Assembly (NCBI RefSeq): GCF_025685415.1 | Contig: NZ_JAGSYB010000001.1 | Span: forward strand, 4,062,417-4,126,416 | Reading direction: 5' to 3' | Length of the DNA stretch: 64,000 nt | DNA from: Terriglobus aquaticus | GTDB lineage: Bacteria > Acidobacteriota > Terriglobia > Terriglobales > Acidobacteriaceae | Shown: positions 26,307-34,708 of the stretch, one piece after another | How positions within the stretch are numbered: the stretch's first letter is position 1 | Layout: each line of letters starts with the position of its first letter | Notes under the pieces: model-generated | What the model saw: only the letters and a program-made list of their open reading frames with translations | Database searches by the model: none | Told to the model about the DNA's origin: nothing | Translations under genes and position numbers: made by a program

Positions 26307-27392
26307 ATGCCCAGTCAAACCGAAGTCCGTTGGTCCCAGCTCAAGGTCGGCGTAATTGTTCTGATCGCTGTCATTCTTCTTGTTCTGCTGCTGTTCTTGA
26401 TGACGAGCTCGCAGGGAACCAGCGTGTTTACGCACAAGATCACGGTACGCAGCTACTTCGAGAATGCCTCCGGCCTCAAAGAGGGCGCGGCCGTCAACCT
26501 GCAGGGCGTGACCATCGGCAACGTGAAGCAGGTAAAGGTCGTCAACGATCCCACCCGCAAGCTGACGCCGGTGGAAGTGACAATGAAGCTGGACAAGAAG
26601 TACATTGACGCTTTGCACAAGGACACCAAGTCGGCGTTGTCCACGGTGGGTGTTCTCGGTGACACCGTTGTTGACCTGAATTCGCAGACCTCGACCGGGC
26701 CCCAACTGCAGGACGGCGACGAACTGAAGACCCTGGAGACGCCTAACCTGCAGGACGTGGTGAAGGCCAGCCAAGGCACGATCGAGAGCCTGAACGTAAC
26801 GCTTGCCAAGCTTGACCGGATTGTGGACAACATTTCTCAGGGCAAGGGCGCCATCGGCGAACTGGTGTACGACGACACCCTGTACAAGCGCGCGAACGAA
26901 ACCGTCGGGCAGTTGCAGATTCTGTCGCACAAGTTGAACGATGGTCATGGCACGATTGGCAAGCTGCTGAACGACGAGACCATGTACAACAAGCTGAACC
27001 AGTCCGTGGGCCAGTTGAACGGAATGATCGCGGACATCAACGCAGGCAAGGGTTCCGCGGGCAAGCTGCTGAAGGATGATGCGCTCTATAACAACCTGAA
27101 TCAGACCTTGCAGCACGCCAACAACATCATGGCCGATGCGGACGCTGGCAAGGGAGGATTGGGACTGCTGACCAAAAATCAGGAGTTCGCGAACAAGCTG
27201 AACGACACCGTCACGCGGCTGAACAGCATCCTGACCGGAATCGACAACGGGCAGGGAACAGCCGGTCTGCTGGTGAAGGATCCGGCGCTGTACCACAACC
27301 TCGATAAGCTGGCGACGGACTCCCAGCAGCTGGTGAACACGATCCGCTCCGACCCAAAGAAGTATCTGACGATTCACTTCAAGGTGTTCTAG
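26307..27392 (+). CDS. MCE/MlaD-family protein with C-terminal repeats
   Basis: 361 residues. One transmembrane helix (about 14-35, VGVIVLIAVILLVLLLFLM) anchors the protein, followed by one MCE domain (about 45-130, SYFENASGLKEGAAVNLQGVTIGNVKQV). MCE proteins form hexameric rings or tubes that carry lipids across the periplasm. After the MCE domain come about five degenerate 34-36 residue repeats (26836-27320) with the core G-x-G-T-x-G-x-L-L-x-D-x-x-L-Y-x-x-L-N, probably a helical needle or coiled barrel. No MlaE/MlaF permease or ATPase lies nearby. Confidence 0.9.
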   Translation: MPSQTEVRWSQLKVGVIVLIAVILLVLLLFLMTSSQGTSVFTHKITVRSYFENASGLKEGAAVNLQGVTIGNVKQVKVVNDPTRKLTPVEVTMKLDKKYIDALHKDTKSALSTVGVLGDTVVDLNSQTSTGPQLQDGDELKTLETPNLQDVVKASQGTIESLNVTLAKLDRIVDNISQGKGAIGELVYDDTLYKRANETVGQLQILSHKLNDGHGTIGKLLNDETMYNKLNQSVGQLNGMIADINAGKGSAGKLLKDDALYNNLNQTLQHANNIMADADAGKGGLGLLTKNQEFANKLNDTVTRLNSILTGIDNGQGTAGLLVKDPALYHNLDKLATDSQQLVNTIRSDPKKYLTIHFKVF

Positions 27393-27411
27393 CCATCGTG
27401 TGTGGATGACG

Positions 27412-27446
27412 AAGGGGGCGGCTCTTCGGAGCCGCCCCCTTTTCTG
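27412..27446 (+). terminator. Rho-independent terminator with UUCG loop
   Basis: AAGGGGGCGGCTC (27412-27424), loop TTCG, GAGCCGCCCCCTT (27429-27441), then TTCTGTT. Perfect 13-bp stem capped by an extra-stable tetraloop, 19 bases after the MCE gene stop. Confidence 0.93.
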
Positions 27447-27495
27447 TTCCAGACCGATTTTCCTTTCTTCGATGGGTCGCGTGAAGCACCCATCA

Positions 27496-30048
27496 TCAGT
27501 GCTGGCCGTCGAGCGGCCCCGATGCCAGCAACGTGACATTGCGGCTGACATAGCCCGTGCCGGACGGCATGACGATGCGAAGTGCTGCCGGTTCCAGAAC
27601 GCCACGTCTGCGAACGCGGAGGCTCACAGTGCTGCCGCCCTGTGCCGCGAGCGTGAAGGTCGTGCGATCGGCGGCGTAGACCTCATCGGTGATGTGCGGC
27701 AACTGAGTAGCATCCCCGGGCATAGGAGCCAGGTTGTCCGCCAGCTCAAACTCCACTGCCGGCGCGGGACTCACAGCAGGTGGAAGCGATGGCCTTCCAT
27801 CCGCGGACGTAATAGCGACCGCGTAGCTGGCGCCACGTCGGGTAATCGCGACGTTGTACAGGGCTGCGCCCATGCGGATGTTGTGCAGTTCCGCACCGTT
27901 CCAGGTTGCGGGCAAATGTGGGTGCACCTGCAGCGTGTGCGTTGTGGCGTCCACATGAATGCCAAACAGACCCCGTACGGTGGGCGCTAGTGTCATGGCG
28001 CTGGACCACAGTTGGTGTGCGCTGGATCGGCCGAGCGGCTGGTAGAAGGCGCCAGACAGCACTTCAGTTACGGTGCCGGGGTCCTGCGCCCAGGTGAGCC
28101 GCAGGTTCTGCTGCAGTGTCAGCCATGCTGCTGCGGGCCGGTCGGCGTTGTACTGCGCCATGGCGTTCCAGCCGGTGAACAGCGGCCAGACGGAACCCAT
28201 GTGGTAGCTGATTGGATCGTAGAAGCTGGTCGCGGTGCTGATGGCGCGGGTGCCCCAGTCGGTTGCGAGATCGGGCGAGGTCCAACCGCTCAGCATGGCC
28301 GCAGGTTGCGTGAGTGCCGCGGCGGCTGGCGCGTGCGGCTCCCACAGCGCAACGGATGGATAGATCGTCAGGGTGCGGTCAAAGCTGCCGTTGCTGTTCT
28401 TGCTGAAGGCGTAGAGACCCGTTGCAGGATCGCGGTATGTTTCAATGACGCTCTGAATGTGAGCTGCGCTCTGCCGGCCCGCCTGCTCCAGCGCGGTGTC
28501 ATGCTGCAGGGCGGCCAGGTCGGCCACGGCTCGCGCAGCCTCAGCATCGAGCGCGGCCAGGTACAGCTCCTGGTGCGGCATGGGGCTTTGCCAGTTCTCC
28601 ACCCAGCCGGTGCCCTGCGAGTTGTCGTAGACGCCGTCACCGTCGCTGTCATGCGTGCGTTCGAAGTTCCAGGCGCGCTTCACGGCGTCCCAGTGCTCGG
28701 CGAGAAAGGCGGTGTCGCCACTGGTGCGGACATAGTCCCGCATCGCCATCAGGAACAGCGGGGTGGCATCTGCGGCGGCGTATTCGTACGGGAAGCTCGC
28801 CCACGGGATGTTCGAGGGCAGGTCGTCGGCCATCTGGCTGAACTCGTGCATCATCTTGCCGTCGGCGCGCTGGCGATGCAGCAGGAACTCAAGCGCGCGC
28901 TTGGACAGTGCCGTGTCGCCATAGCTGTCGATCGCGTAGAGCGACCAAAGCGTGTCGCGGCCGAAGTACCAGCCAAAGCCGGGCCGCGCGGAGTCGTACG
29001 ATCCAAACCAGCCGGCGACCAGGCCGGTTTCTGACAGTGCGGGCTTGCCGGTACCGGGGCCGCCGGTGCGGTGTTCCACCTGTGAGTCTTCGACGGAGAG
29101 CTCGGCCCACTTCAGGGCTTCGTCAAAGCGTGGGTCCGGAGTGTGGGCGGTCAGGCGCGTGTCGAAGAAGTGCGCGTAATAGCGGTCGATTGCGTTCGCG
29201 ATGGCGGGCAGGTCCTTCGCCTGCTGCACCAGGCGCTGCTGCATCGCGGTGAAGGCTTCGGCTGAGTTGCGTTCGCCGGGTTTGGCAACGGCTGACAACA
29301 GCGGAAACAGACGCCCGCGATCGACGGCGGGGTCGTAGCGGACGACGAACTGCAGCGGCAGCGTCTGCGGATGCTCCTGGTAGACCGGGATGTCGCCCGG
29401 GCGGCTCTTCGGCATGCCGATCATGCCGAAGAGCGCCGGGTTGTCGGTCGCGACGGTGTAGGCTCCGCCGGGAAAGTCCTTGGGCGCCGCGGAGTCTGGC
29501 ATCGGTATCCAGCCCGCGCCGGGCACACCGTACTGTGGCGCGGGCCACATTTGTTGCAGGTTGGGCGTGAGCGTAACGGTGAGCGTAGCCGGGCGCACGC
29601 TGTCGATCTCGAAGTAGACGATGGCACCGGGATCATCGAACGGCAGTGGCGGCGCGCCGGCCGGCACCGCGGGCGAGACCAGCATGTGCTGTCGCACGGT
29701 AATGCCGGCAAAGCTGTAGGTAAGCACCGTGTGACCGGGGCGCACGGTCACGGTGGCCGCGCCCGGGTTCAGGTCGATGGGAACGGTGTATCCGTCCAGT
29801 TGCGCCTTCAGGTGGAGGTCTGAGAAAACCTTGACCGGAAGCTGCCAGAGCTCGATCACGCCGGATTGTTCGCCCAGGATGGCGCCGCGCGCGCCCGTGA
29901 TGGTCAACGGCTTTGCCGCGATGGCAGCCTGCGTGATGCTGACGACTCTCGCTTCGTCGGGCCTCTGAAAGGGAGCTACGGGAGTGAGCTGGGCGTGGCC
30001 CAGCGCTGCGCTTGAGAGTCCTACGATTGCGGCGTACCTGAGGAGCAT
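27496..30048 (-). CDS. Secreted six-hairpin glycosidase (glycogen-debranching/GH63-like)
   Basis: 850 residues from ATG 30048 (MLLRYAAIVGLSSAALGHAQ, clear signal peptide). The 89 residues the open frame adds upstream overlap the divergent promoter region and look non-coding. An N-terminal beta-sandwich (to about 270) is followed by an (alpha/alpha)6 barrel. Marks include YFGRDTLWSLYAIDSYGD, ASFPYEYAAADATPLFLMAM, SDGDGVYDNSQGTGWVENW, HMGSVWPLFTGWNAMAQY and a C-terminal beta domain. The Asp/Glu-bearing FGRD and GWVENW segments match catalytic regions of amylo-alpha-1,6-glucosidase-like families. Substrate uncertain, probably an alpha-linked glucan or plant oligosaccharide. Divergent from the beta-lactamase gene. 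Confidence 0.8.
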   Translation of the reverse strand: MLLRYAAIVGLSSAALGHAQLTPVAPFQRPDEARVVSITQAAIAAKPLTITGARGAILGEQSGVIELWQLPVKVFSDLHLKAQLDGYTVPIDLNPGAATVTVRPGHTVLTYSFAGITVRQHMLVSPAVPAGAPPLPFDDPGAIVYFEIDSVRPATLTVTLTPNLQQMWPAPQYGVPGAGWIPMPDSAAPKDFPGGAYTVATDNPALFGMIGMPKSRPGDIPVYQEHPQTLPLQFVVRYDPAVDRGRLFPLLSAVAKPGERNSAEAFTAMQQRLVQQAKDLPAIANAIDRYYAHFFDTRLTAHTPDPRFDEALKWAELSVEDSQVEHRTGGPGTGKPALSETGLVAGWFGSYDSARPGFGWYFGRDTLWSLYAIDSYGDTALSKRALEFLLHRQRADGKMMHEFSQMADDLPSNIPWASFPYEYAAADATPLFLMAMRDYVRTSGDTAFLAEHWDAVKRAWNFERTHDSDGDGVYDNSQGTGWVENWQSPMPHQELYLAALDAEAARAVADLAALQHDTALEQAGRQSAAHIQSVIETYRDPATGLYAFSKNSNGSFDRTLTIYPSVALWEPHAPAAAALTQPAAMLSGWTSPDLATDWGTRAISTATSFYDPISYHMGSVWPLFTGWNAMAQYNADRPAAAWLTLQQNLRLTWAQDPGTVTEVLSGAFYQPLGRSSAHQLWSSAMTLAPTVRGLFGIHVDATTHTLQVHPHLPATWNGAELHNIRMGAALYNVAITRRGASYAVAITSADGRPSLPPAVSPAPAVEFELADNLAPMPGDATQLPHITDEVYAADRTTFTLAAQGGSTVSLRVRRRGVLEPAALRIVMPSGTGYVSRNVTLLASGPLDGQH

Positions 30049-30196
30049 GGCGGATTCCACGCTACGGTGTGCGGGGGCGGCTGTCCAGCGGGGCAGACTC
30101 TTCTTACCGTGCCGGTCCGGTGCGGCGTTGCATAGCTGGATGCTCCACAGCGCATCCGCACGAGCCGCGCAGCACTTGGGCCGTAGCATACCCGTG

Positions 30197-31108
30197 ATGC
30201 GAAAGTATCTTTCTTCCACCACCGCGCTGGCGCTAGGCCTGACGCTCAGCGGACCATGCGTCGCGCAGTCGCTGCAGGCGGAGCTTGACCTCATCGCAAA
30301 GGAGTCCGGCGGCAAGCTTTACACGGCCTGCGCGCTGGCTTCCGGGTCACGGCATACTCCGCTCGCGTGTGACCGCGAGGCCGATGCCCACCCGCCCATG
30401 CAGTCTGTCTTCAAACTGCCGTTGGGCATCTATGCTCTGCATCTGGTCGAAGAAGGCAAGCTCCAGTTGGACCAGCCGGTCCACTTTGGGCCGCAGGACC
30501 GATTCGTCCCGAAAAGCTGGAGCCCGCTGCAGGACAAGTACCCGGATGCGAACGTGGACGTTCCACTGCGCGAGGTGCTGCAATTGGCTGTTTCGCAGAG
30601 CGACAATGTCGCTGCAGACCTTGCTCTTCGCGTGGTCGGCGGAACCGAGCCGGTGCAGCAATACATCCATTCGCTGGGCGTACAGGGTTTCGTCCTGCGG
30701 CACACCGAGCACGAGCTGCACCGCGACGAGCGGTTGCAATACCAGGACTGGTTTTCGCCGCATGCCGCGGTGCAGTTGCTTAGGCGCCTGGCTGACCAGC
30801 CTCCGCTCAACGCGGAGCACATGGGGCTGCTGCTGCAGTGGATGCAAGCTACTCGGCTGCCGCGGCTGGCAACGATGCTGCCGGCCGGCACCGTGGTGGC
30901 GCACAAAACCGGCACCTCAGGTATGGAAAACGGGATTGCGGCCGCCACGAACGACATCGGCCTGGTGACCCTGCCCGACGGTGAACGACTCGCGATCGCG
31001 ATCTTTCTGTCGGATAGCACCGCCGATGACGCTACCCGGGATCGGGCGATCGGTCGCGCGGCTCTGGCGATCTTTCAGGCGGCCACGTCCGCAAAGGCAG
31101 GCCGCTAG
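30197..31108 (+). CDS. Class A beta-lactamase, PER/CfxA-like (subclass A2)
   Basis: Secreted serine beta-lactamase, 303 residues. Start ATG 30197 gives a normal signal peptide (ALALGLTLSGPCVA then Gln). Motifs: S70-V-F-K73, S135-D-N137, Glu at 171/173 in the omega-loop region (TEHELHRDERLQYQDW) and K237-T-G-T-S. The stretch TEHELHRDERLQYQDW and the end LPAGTVVAHKTGTSG...NDIGLVTLPDG resemble PER-type subclass A2 enzymes. All catalytic residues are present, so it is predicted active, but the spectrum cannot be read from sequence. Its stop abuts the GTG of the PIG-L gene. Confidence 0.93.
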   Translation: MRKYLSSTTALALGLTLSGPCVAQSLQAELDLIAKESGGKLYTACALASGSRHTPLACDREADAHPPMQSVFKLPLGIYALHLVEEGKLQLDQPVHFGPQDRFVPKSWSPLQDKYPDANVDVPLREVLQLAVSQSDNVAADLALRVVGGTEPVQQYIHSLGVQGFVLRHTEHELHRDERLQYQDWFSPHAAVQLLRRLADQPPLNAEHMGLLLQWMQATRLPRLATMLPAGTVVAHKTGTSGMENGIAAATNDIGLVTLPDGERLAIAIFLSDSTADDATRDRAIGRAALAIFQAATSAKAGR

Positions 31109-31936
31109 GTGCACGTCACCATCCTCTCTCCGCATCGGGATGATGCGGCGTTCTCCTGCGGCTTGACGATGCTTGCGCTGTTGCGAGCGGGCGCGCGCCT
31201 AACGGTGCTGAACGTGTTCACGCGCAGCGACTATGCCGTTGACCTGCGCACGGTAGATACGGCACTGCCGCTGGTGGATGCCGTGAGCCGTGCGCGGCGG
31301 CTGGAAGACGAGCGGTTCCTCGCGGACGTAGCAGCGATGGCGGGCCGGGAACCCGGCTCTGTGATCTTGCAGGATTTGGGTGACCTGGATGCTCCGCTGC
31401 GCCTTTCCGTGCGGACGGAAGCGGTGCTGGAGGCGCCTCTGACTGCGGACGAGGTTCAGGAGCAGGCGACCCACTTGGCGGGCCGGCTGACCTCCGGCCC
31501 TGAGCCCGATCTCCTCTTCGCCCCACTGGCGCTGGGGGATCACATTGACCATCGCATCAGCCGCGAAGCTTCAAGGCTCGCTTGTGTCGCCGAGCGGCTG
31601 TGTTTCTACGAAGACCTGCCGTACGCGGCGCGGCTTTCCTCGACAGAGCGAAAGGAACAGACGATCTATGCGATATCGTCGAACTCTGCTTCGCTCTTCT
31701 CTGGCTGGAGACTACAGATTCCGGAGGGGCGGCATCTGAAATCGCGGTTCGCCAAGCACTACCCGTCGCAGATTGCGCCAGAAGTTGCCGAAGAGATGGG
31801 GCTGTACGCGGGGGAAGGGTGCGAGGACGGTGCCGGTGCGGAACGCTGGTGGGCAATGCCCCCTGCCGGTACCCGCGTGGCCAGGTTGCTGCAGCAATGC
31901 GCAGCGCCGGGCACCCTTTTTGAGGAGCAACGGTGA
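31109..31936 (+). CDS. PIG-L family deacetylase
   Basis: 275 residues; zinc-dependent N-deacetylase of the PIG-L/MshB/BshB superfamily. The metal site appears as SPHRDDAAFSCG (family P-H-P-D-D, here with Arg in place of the second Pro) and LGDHIDHR (H-x-x-H). GTG start 31109 directly follows the beta-lactamase stop, and the 3' end overlaps the glycosyltransferase start by 4 bases (GTGA). Pairing with a GT2 enzyme suggests sugar transfer and deacetylation in glycoconjugate synthesis, with substrate unknown. Confidence 0.9.
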   Translation: MHVTILSPHRDDAAFSCGLTMLALLRAGARLTVLNVFTRSDYAVDLRTVDTALPLVDAVSRARRLEDERFLADVAAMAGREPGSVILQDLGDLDAPLRLSVRTEAVLEAPLTADEVQEQATHLAGRLTSGPEPDLLFAPLALGDHIDHRISREASRLACVAERLCFYEDLPYAARLSSTERKEQTIYAISSNSASLFSGWRLQIPEGRHLKSRFAKHYPSQIAPEVAEEMGLYAGEGCEDGAGAERWWAMPPAGTRVARLLQQCAAPGTLFEEQR

Positions 31937-32820
31937 GCGATAGCGACGCGCGATGTACCCAACGGCCCGTCACTGCAACAGTGCCGGCCGTTTCGATCCT
32001 GATGCCGGTGTGGAACAACGAACAGAACCTGCGAGAGGCGATCGAGAGCGTTCGGGCGCAGACGATGTCCTCCTGGGAGCTGCTGCTGATCGATGACGGT
32101 TCGGAAGACTCCAGCCTGCGGATCGCGCTGGATTGTGCAGAAGCCGATCCGGACCGCATTCGCATCCTGCGGCATCCCGGCGGAGAGAACCGCGGCAGCA
32201 GCGCGTCCCGGAACCTTGGCCTGCGCCATGCGCGCGGTGAATTACTGGCCTTTCTGGATGCCGACGATGTGTGGCTGCCGGACTGCCTCGCGCTGCAGAT
32301 GTGGGAGATGACGCAGCGCCCGGAGGCCGCGATGGTCTTCGGCGCGGCTGAGCGCTGGTGCAACCCGGACGAGCCGTTCAACGAGGCAAAGGCGCGAAGG
32401 GCAGACTGGGGCGACAACTACATCCCGCCTGTGGTTCCAGCGGGTGAGTTCCTGGGTGTACTGCCGCTGGGCTCGCTGCTGGAGTGGTACCTCGAAGATG
32501 AGTCCAAGGTCCCATGCATCTGCAGCGTCTTGCTGCGAACCGCAGTGGCGCGCGCCGTGGGCGGCTTTGACGAGGCGTTCCGGGGCTTATACGACGATCA
32601 GGCGTTTCACGCCAAGGTGTCGCTGGCTTACCCGGTCGTTGCGCATGACGCGTGTGTGGCGCGCTATCGCCAGCACGCCGGATCGTGCTGCGCTGAGGCG
32701 CGGGCCGATGACGCCCTGCAAGAGCAAGGCCGCGCGGCGTTTCTGACGTGGCTTGCACGGTACCGCCGCATGCTGGTGCGTTCGCTGCCGCCGCTCACGG
32801 TCGAGCAGCCGCAGGCGTAA
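31933..32820 (+). CDS. Glycosyltransferase family 2
   Basis: 295 residues, cytoplasmic GT-A fold. VSILMPVWNNEQNLREAIESV is the nucleotide-sugar strand, LLIDDGSEDSS carries the first Asp pair, and GSSASRNLGLRHARGELLAFLDADDVWLP carries the DxD-type metal site. The second half (DEAFRGLYDDQAFHAKVSLAYPV) gives the catalytic-base Asp region. GTG start, overlapping PIG-L by 4 bases, so translationally coupled. Acceptor and donor unknown. Confidence 0.92.
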   Translation: MSDSDARCTQRPVTATVPAVSILMPVWNNEQNLREAIESVRAQTMSSWELLLIDDGSEDSSLRIALDCAEADPDRIRILRHPGGENRGSSASRNLGLRHARGELLAFLDADDVWLPDCLALQMWEMTQRPEAAMVFGAAERWCNPDEPFNEAKARRADWGDNYIPPVVPAGEFLGVLPLGSLLEWYLEDESKVPCICSVLLRTAVARAVGGFDEAFRGLYDDQAFHAKVSLAYPVVAHDACVARYRQHAGSCCAEARADDALQEQGRAAFLTWLARYRRMLVRSLPPLTVEQPQA

Positions 32821-32844
32821 GAACGGCCGCCTGCGATCGAGCGC

Positions 32845-33750
32845 TTAGAACTGCTTCGAATCTGCCGCGGCCGGCTTGAAGGTGACCGGTGCGCTGGTGA
32901 ACGTGCGATTGAGAACCGCAGCCAGGCGCAGCCCTGCCACTTCGAGCTGGCGATCCACCACGGGGATCTCCCGGTCGAAGTAGGCCTGGTCGACGACGCC
33001 GCCCTGCGGCAGCATCAGTCCAGGCAGCAGAGCATTGCCCTCGTTTGCCCAGGTGGCGGGATCGTCGGGTGTGGCAGCCGGCGGAGTGGATGCGAACTCG
33101 TGATCCAGCAGGGCCAAGTACTGCTTGTCGTTTAGTTGACGGTGCAGGATCAGGCCGCTGTCCCACACCGAGTGCAGGTTGCAGGGGTATTTTCCGCAGG
33201 TGTCGCTGCCGAAGACATTGACGGTGATTCCATTGCCGCCCTTTTGCACGCCCGTGGTGTGCAGCGGCTGGTGGATGTCACCGACGAAGTGGACCAGGTA
33301 CTTGAGGGCGATGGCGCGGTCGGCGGGGTCAAGCGTAGCGTCGCCGATTCGCCCTTCGAAAAACAGGATGCGATCAACGACACAATCGCGCCACTTGTCC
33401 CCGGGGCTCCCGGCCTTGACGTTGGGCTGCGTCGGGCAGTCGCGTTCGCGGTCGTACGTACCTGCGCCTTCGGGGATGTCCACGTAGTGCCACGGCCCGG
33501 TCTGGGTCTCCAAAGGGCGGTACACGTCAGGCCATGAGGCCACGTCGGCTAGCGTTTCCTTGCCCAGGAGAAACTTGATGTTCTTCTTCGCCGTCGGCGT
33601 CAGGTGTTCCATGGCGACCATCGCGACCAGCTTATGACCCTGCGGTCCCCAAGCGTGGGCCGGAGTCGTGAGGCAGGGCAGCAGAAGGGCAGCACAGAGA
33701 ACGGCGCGGCGCGGCAGGGTGTGCAGACGGGAGACCATGCCCAACAGCAT
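32845..33750 (-). CDS. S1/P1 nuclease family protein (secreted)
   Basis: 301 residues. The signal peptide ends TTPAHA before Trp, which leaves the mature N-terminal Trp that is a zinc ligand in S1/P1 nucleases (WGPQGHKLVAMVA). Further ligands: SWPDVYR, GPWHYVDIP, LVHFVGDIHQPLHT and HSVWDSGLI, so the tri-zinc site looks complete. Predicted to degrade single-stranded DNA/RNA or to remove 3'-phosphates. Start ATG 33750, or the internal Met at 33738 as an alternative. Divergent from the NIPSNAP gene. Confidence 0.92.
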   Translation of the reverse strand: MLLGMVSRLHTLPRRAVLCAALLLPCLTTPAHAWGPQGHKLVAMVAMEHLTPTAKKNIKFLLGKETLADVASWPDVYRPLETQTGPWHYVDIPEGAGTYDRERDCPTQPNVKAGSPGDKWRDCVVDRILFFEGRIGDATLDPADRAIALKYLVHFVGDIHQPLHTTGVQKGGNGITVNVFGSDTCGKYPCNLHSVWDSGLILHRQLNDKQYLALLDHEFASTPPAATPDDPATWANEGNALLPGLMLPQGGVVDQAYFDREIPVVDRQLEVAGLRLAAVLNRTFTSAPVTFKPAAADSKQF

Positions 33751-33793
33751 ACCGTTGCTCTACACTCCTTCCTGTAAGCGCGAGGTGAAGAGC

Positions 33794-34591
33794 ATGGAGC
33801 GAAGGGAGTTCCTGGGCGCTGCCGCAGGTGCGGCGACGCTGGGGCTGTGGAGCAACACGACGGAGGCAGAAGGCAGTATGCAGGCGAATCCGCAAAGCAG
33901 TGAACGCGAGTTCTACCTCCTGCGCAAGTACTCCATTACGCGTGCGCAGGCAGCCGGGTGCGACCGCTTCCTGGAAACCGTGATGCTGCCGGCGCTGACC
34001 CGGCTGGGCCATCGCGACGTGGGAGTCTTTGGCCTGGAGTACGGCCCGGAAACGCCGGCCGACTACCTCCTGCTGCGGCATACGAATGCCGCGAAGCTTC
34101 TGAAGCTGCAGGAGGAACTAACCGCAGACGCGGAGTTTGCCCGCGCCGCCGGACCGTTCCAGTCTGCCGCTGCCGCAACTCCTTCCTTTCAGCGCGTCGA
34201 GGACACCCTGCTATACGCCTTTGCGGGTCACCCGGTACTCACCGTACCTGCGAAAGGCAAGCGCATCTTGCAACTGCGCACGTACGAGAGCCCGTCGGTC
34301 GCGGACCACGTGCGCAAGGTGCAGATGTTCCACTCGGGCGAGTTTGAGATCTTCGCGGCGTGTGGCATGCCAGCGGTGTTCTATTCGCAGGTAGTGGTCG
34401 GCCCGCGCATGCCGGCGCTTACCTACATGCTGCGCTTTGACAGCCTCTCCGACCTGGAGGCTCGCTGGAACCAGTTTCGGGTCAACCCGGACTGGAAGAA
34501 GCTGCAGGCAGACCCGCGGTTCAGTGGGGAAGACCTGGTCAGCAATATCAGCAATCTGGTACTTAGTCCGAAGTCGTTTTCCGCCATCTAG
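33794..34591 (+). CDS. NIPSNAP family protein with Tat signal
   Basis: 265 residues from ATG 33794, preceded by GAGGTGAAGAGC. The longer open frame upstream runs into the divergent nuclease gene. The N-terminus MERREFLGAAAGAATLGLW has a Tat-like RREFLG motif, so the protein is exported folded. Two ferredoxin-like NIPSNAP modules follow: FYLLRKYSITRAQAAGCDRFLE and ILQLRTYESPSVADHVRKV with FHSGEFEIFAACGMPAVFY. Function of bacterial NIPSNAP proteins is unknown. Confidence 0.88.
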   Translation: MERREFLGAAAGAATLGLWSNTTEAEGSMQANPQSSEREFYLLRKYSITRAQAAGCDRFLETVMLPALTRLGHRDVGVFGLEYGPETPADYLLLRHTNAAKLLKLQEELTADAEFARAAGPFQSAAAATPSFQRVEDTLLYAFAGHPVLTVPAKGKRILQLRTYESPSVADHVRKVQMFHSGEFEIFAACGMPAVFYSQVVVGPRMPALTYMLRFDSLSDLEARWNQFRVNPDWKKLQADPRFSGEDLVSNISNLVLSPKSFSAI

Positions 34592-34662
34592 GGGATCAGA
34601 ACCCGGTAGAAAACGGAAACTTTCAGCATCGGCATGTCGTCCTACCTGCTAGACCGGCGGGA

Positions 34663-34678
34663 GCGCTCACGTGAGCGC
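34663..34678. promoter_or_regulatory. 16-bp perfect palindrome upstream of the DUF5666 gene
   Basis: GCGCTCACGTGAGCGC, 30 bases before the start at 34709, nested in a wider arm pair GACCGG (34652-34657) / CCGGTC (34690-34695). Could be an operator or a leader stem-loop; nothing in the sequence decides between them. Confidence 0.45.
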
Positions 34679-34708
34679 CGAGGGTTAGTCCGGTCGAAAG
34701 GTCTTTCG

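Noticed and set aside
29984..30196. Upstream extension of the beta-lactamase frame
   Set aside because: Would overlap the divergent glycosidase gene and destroy the signal peptide; ATG 30197 is far better.
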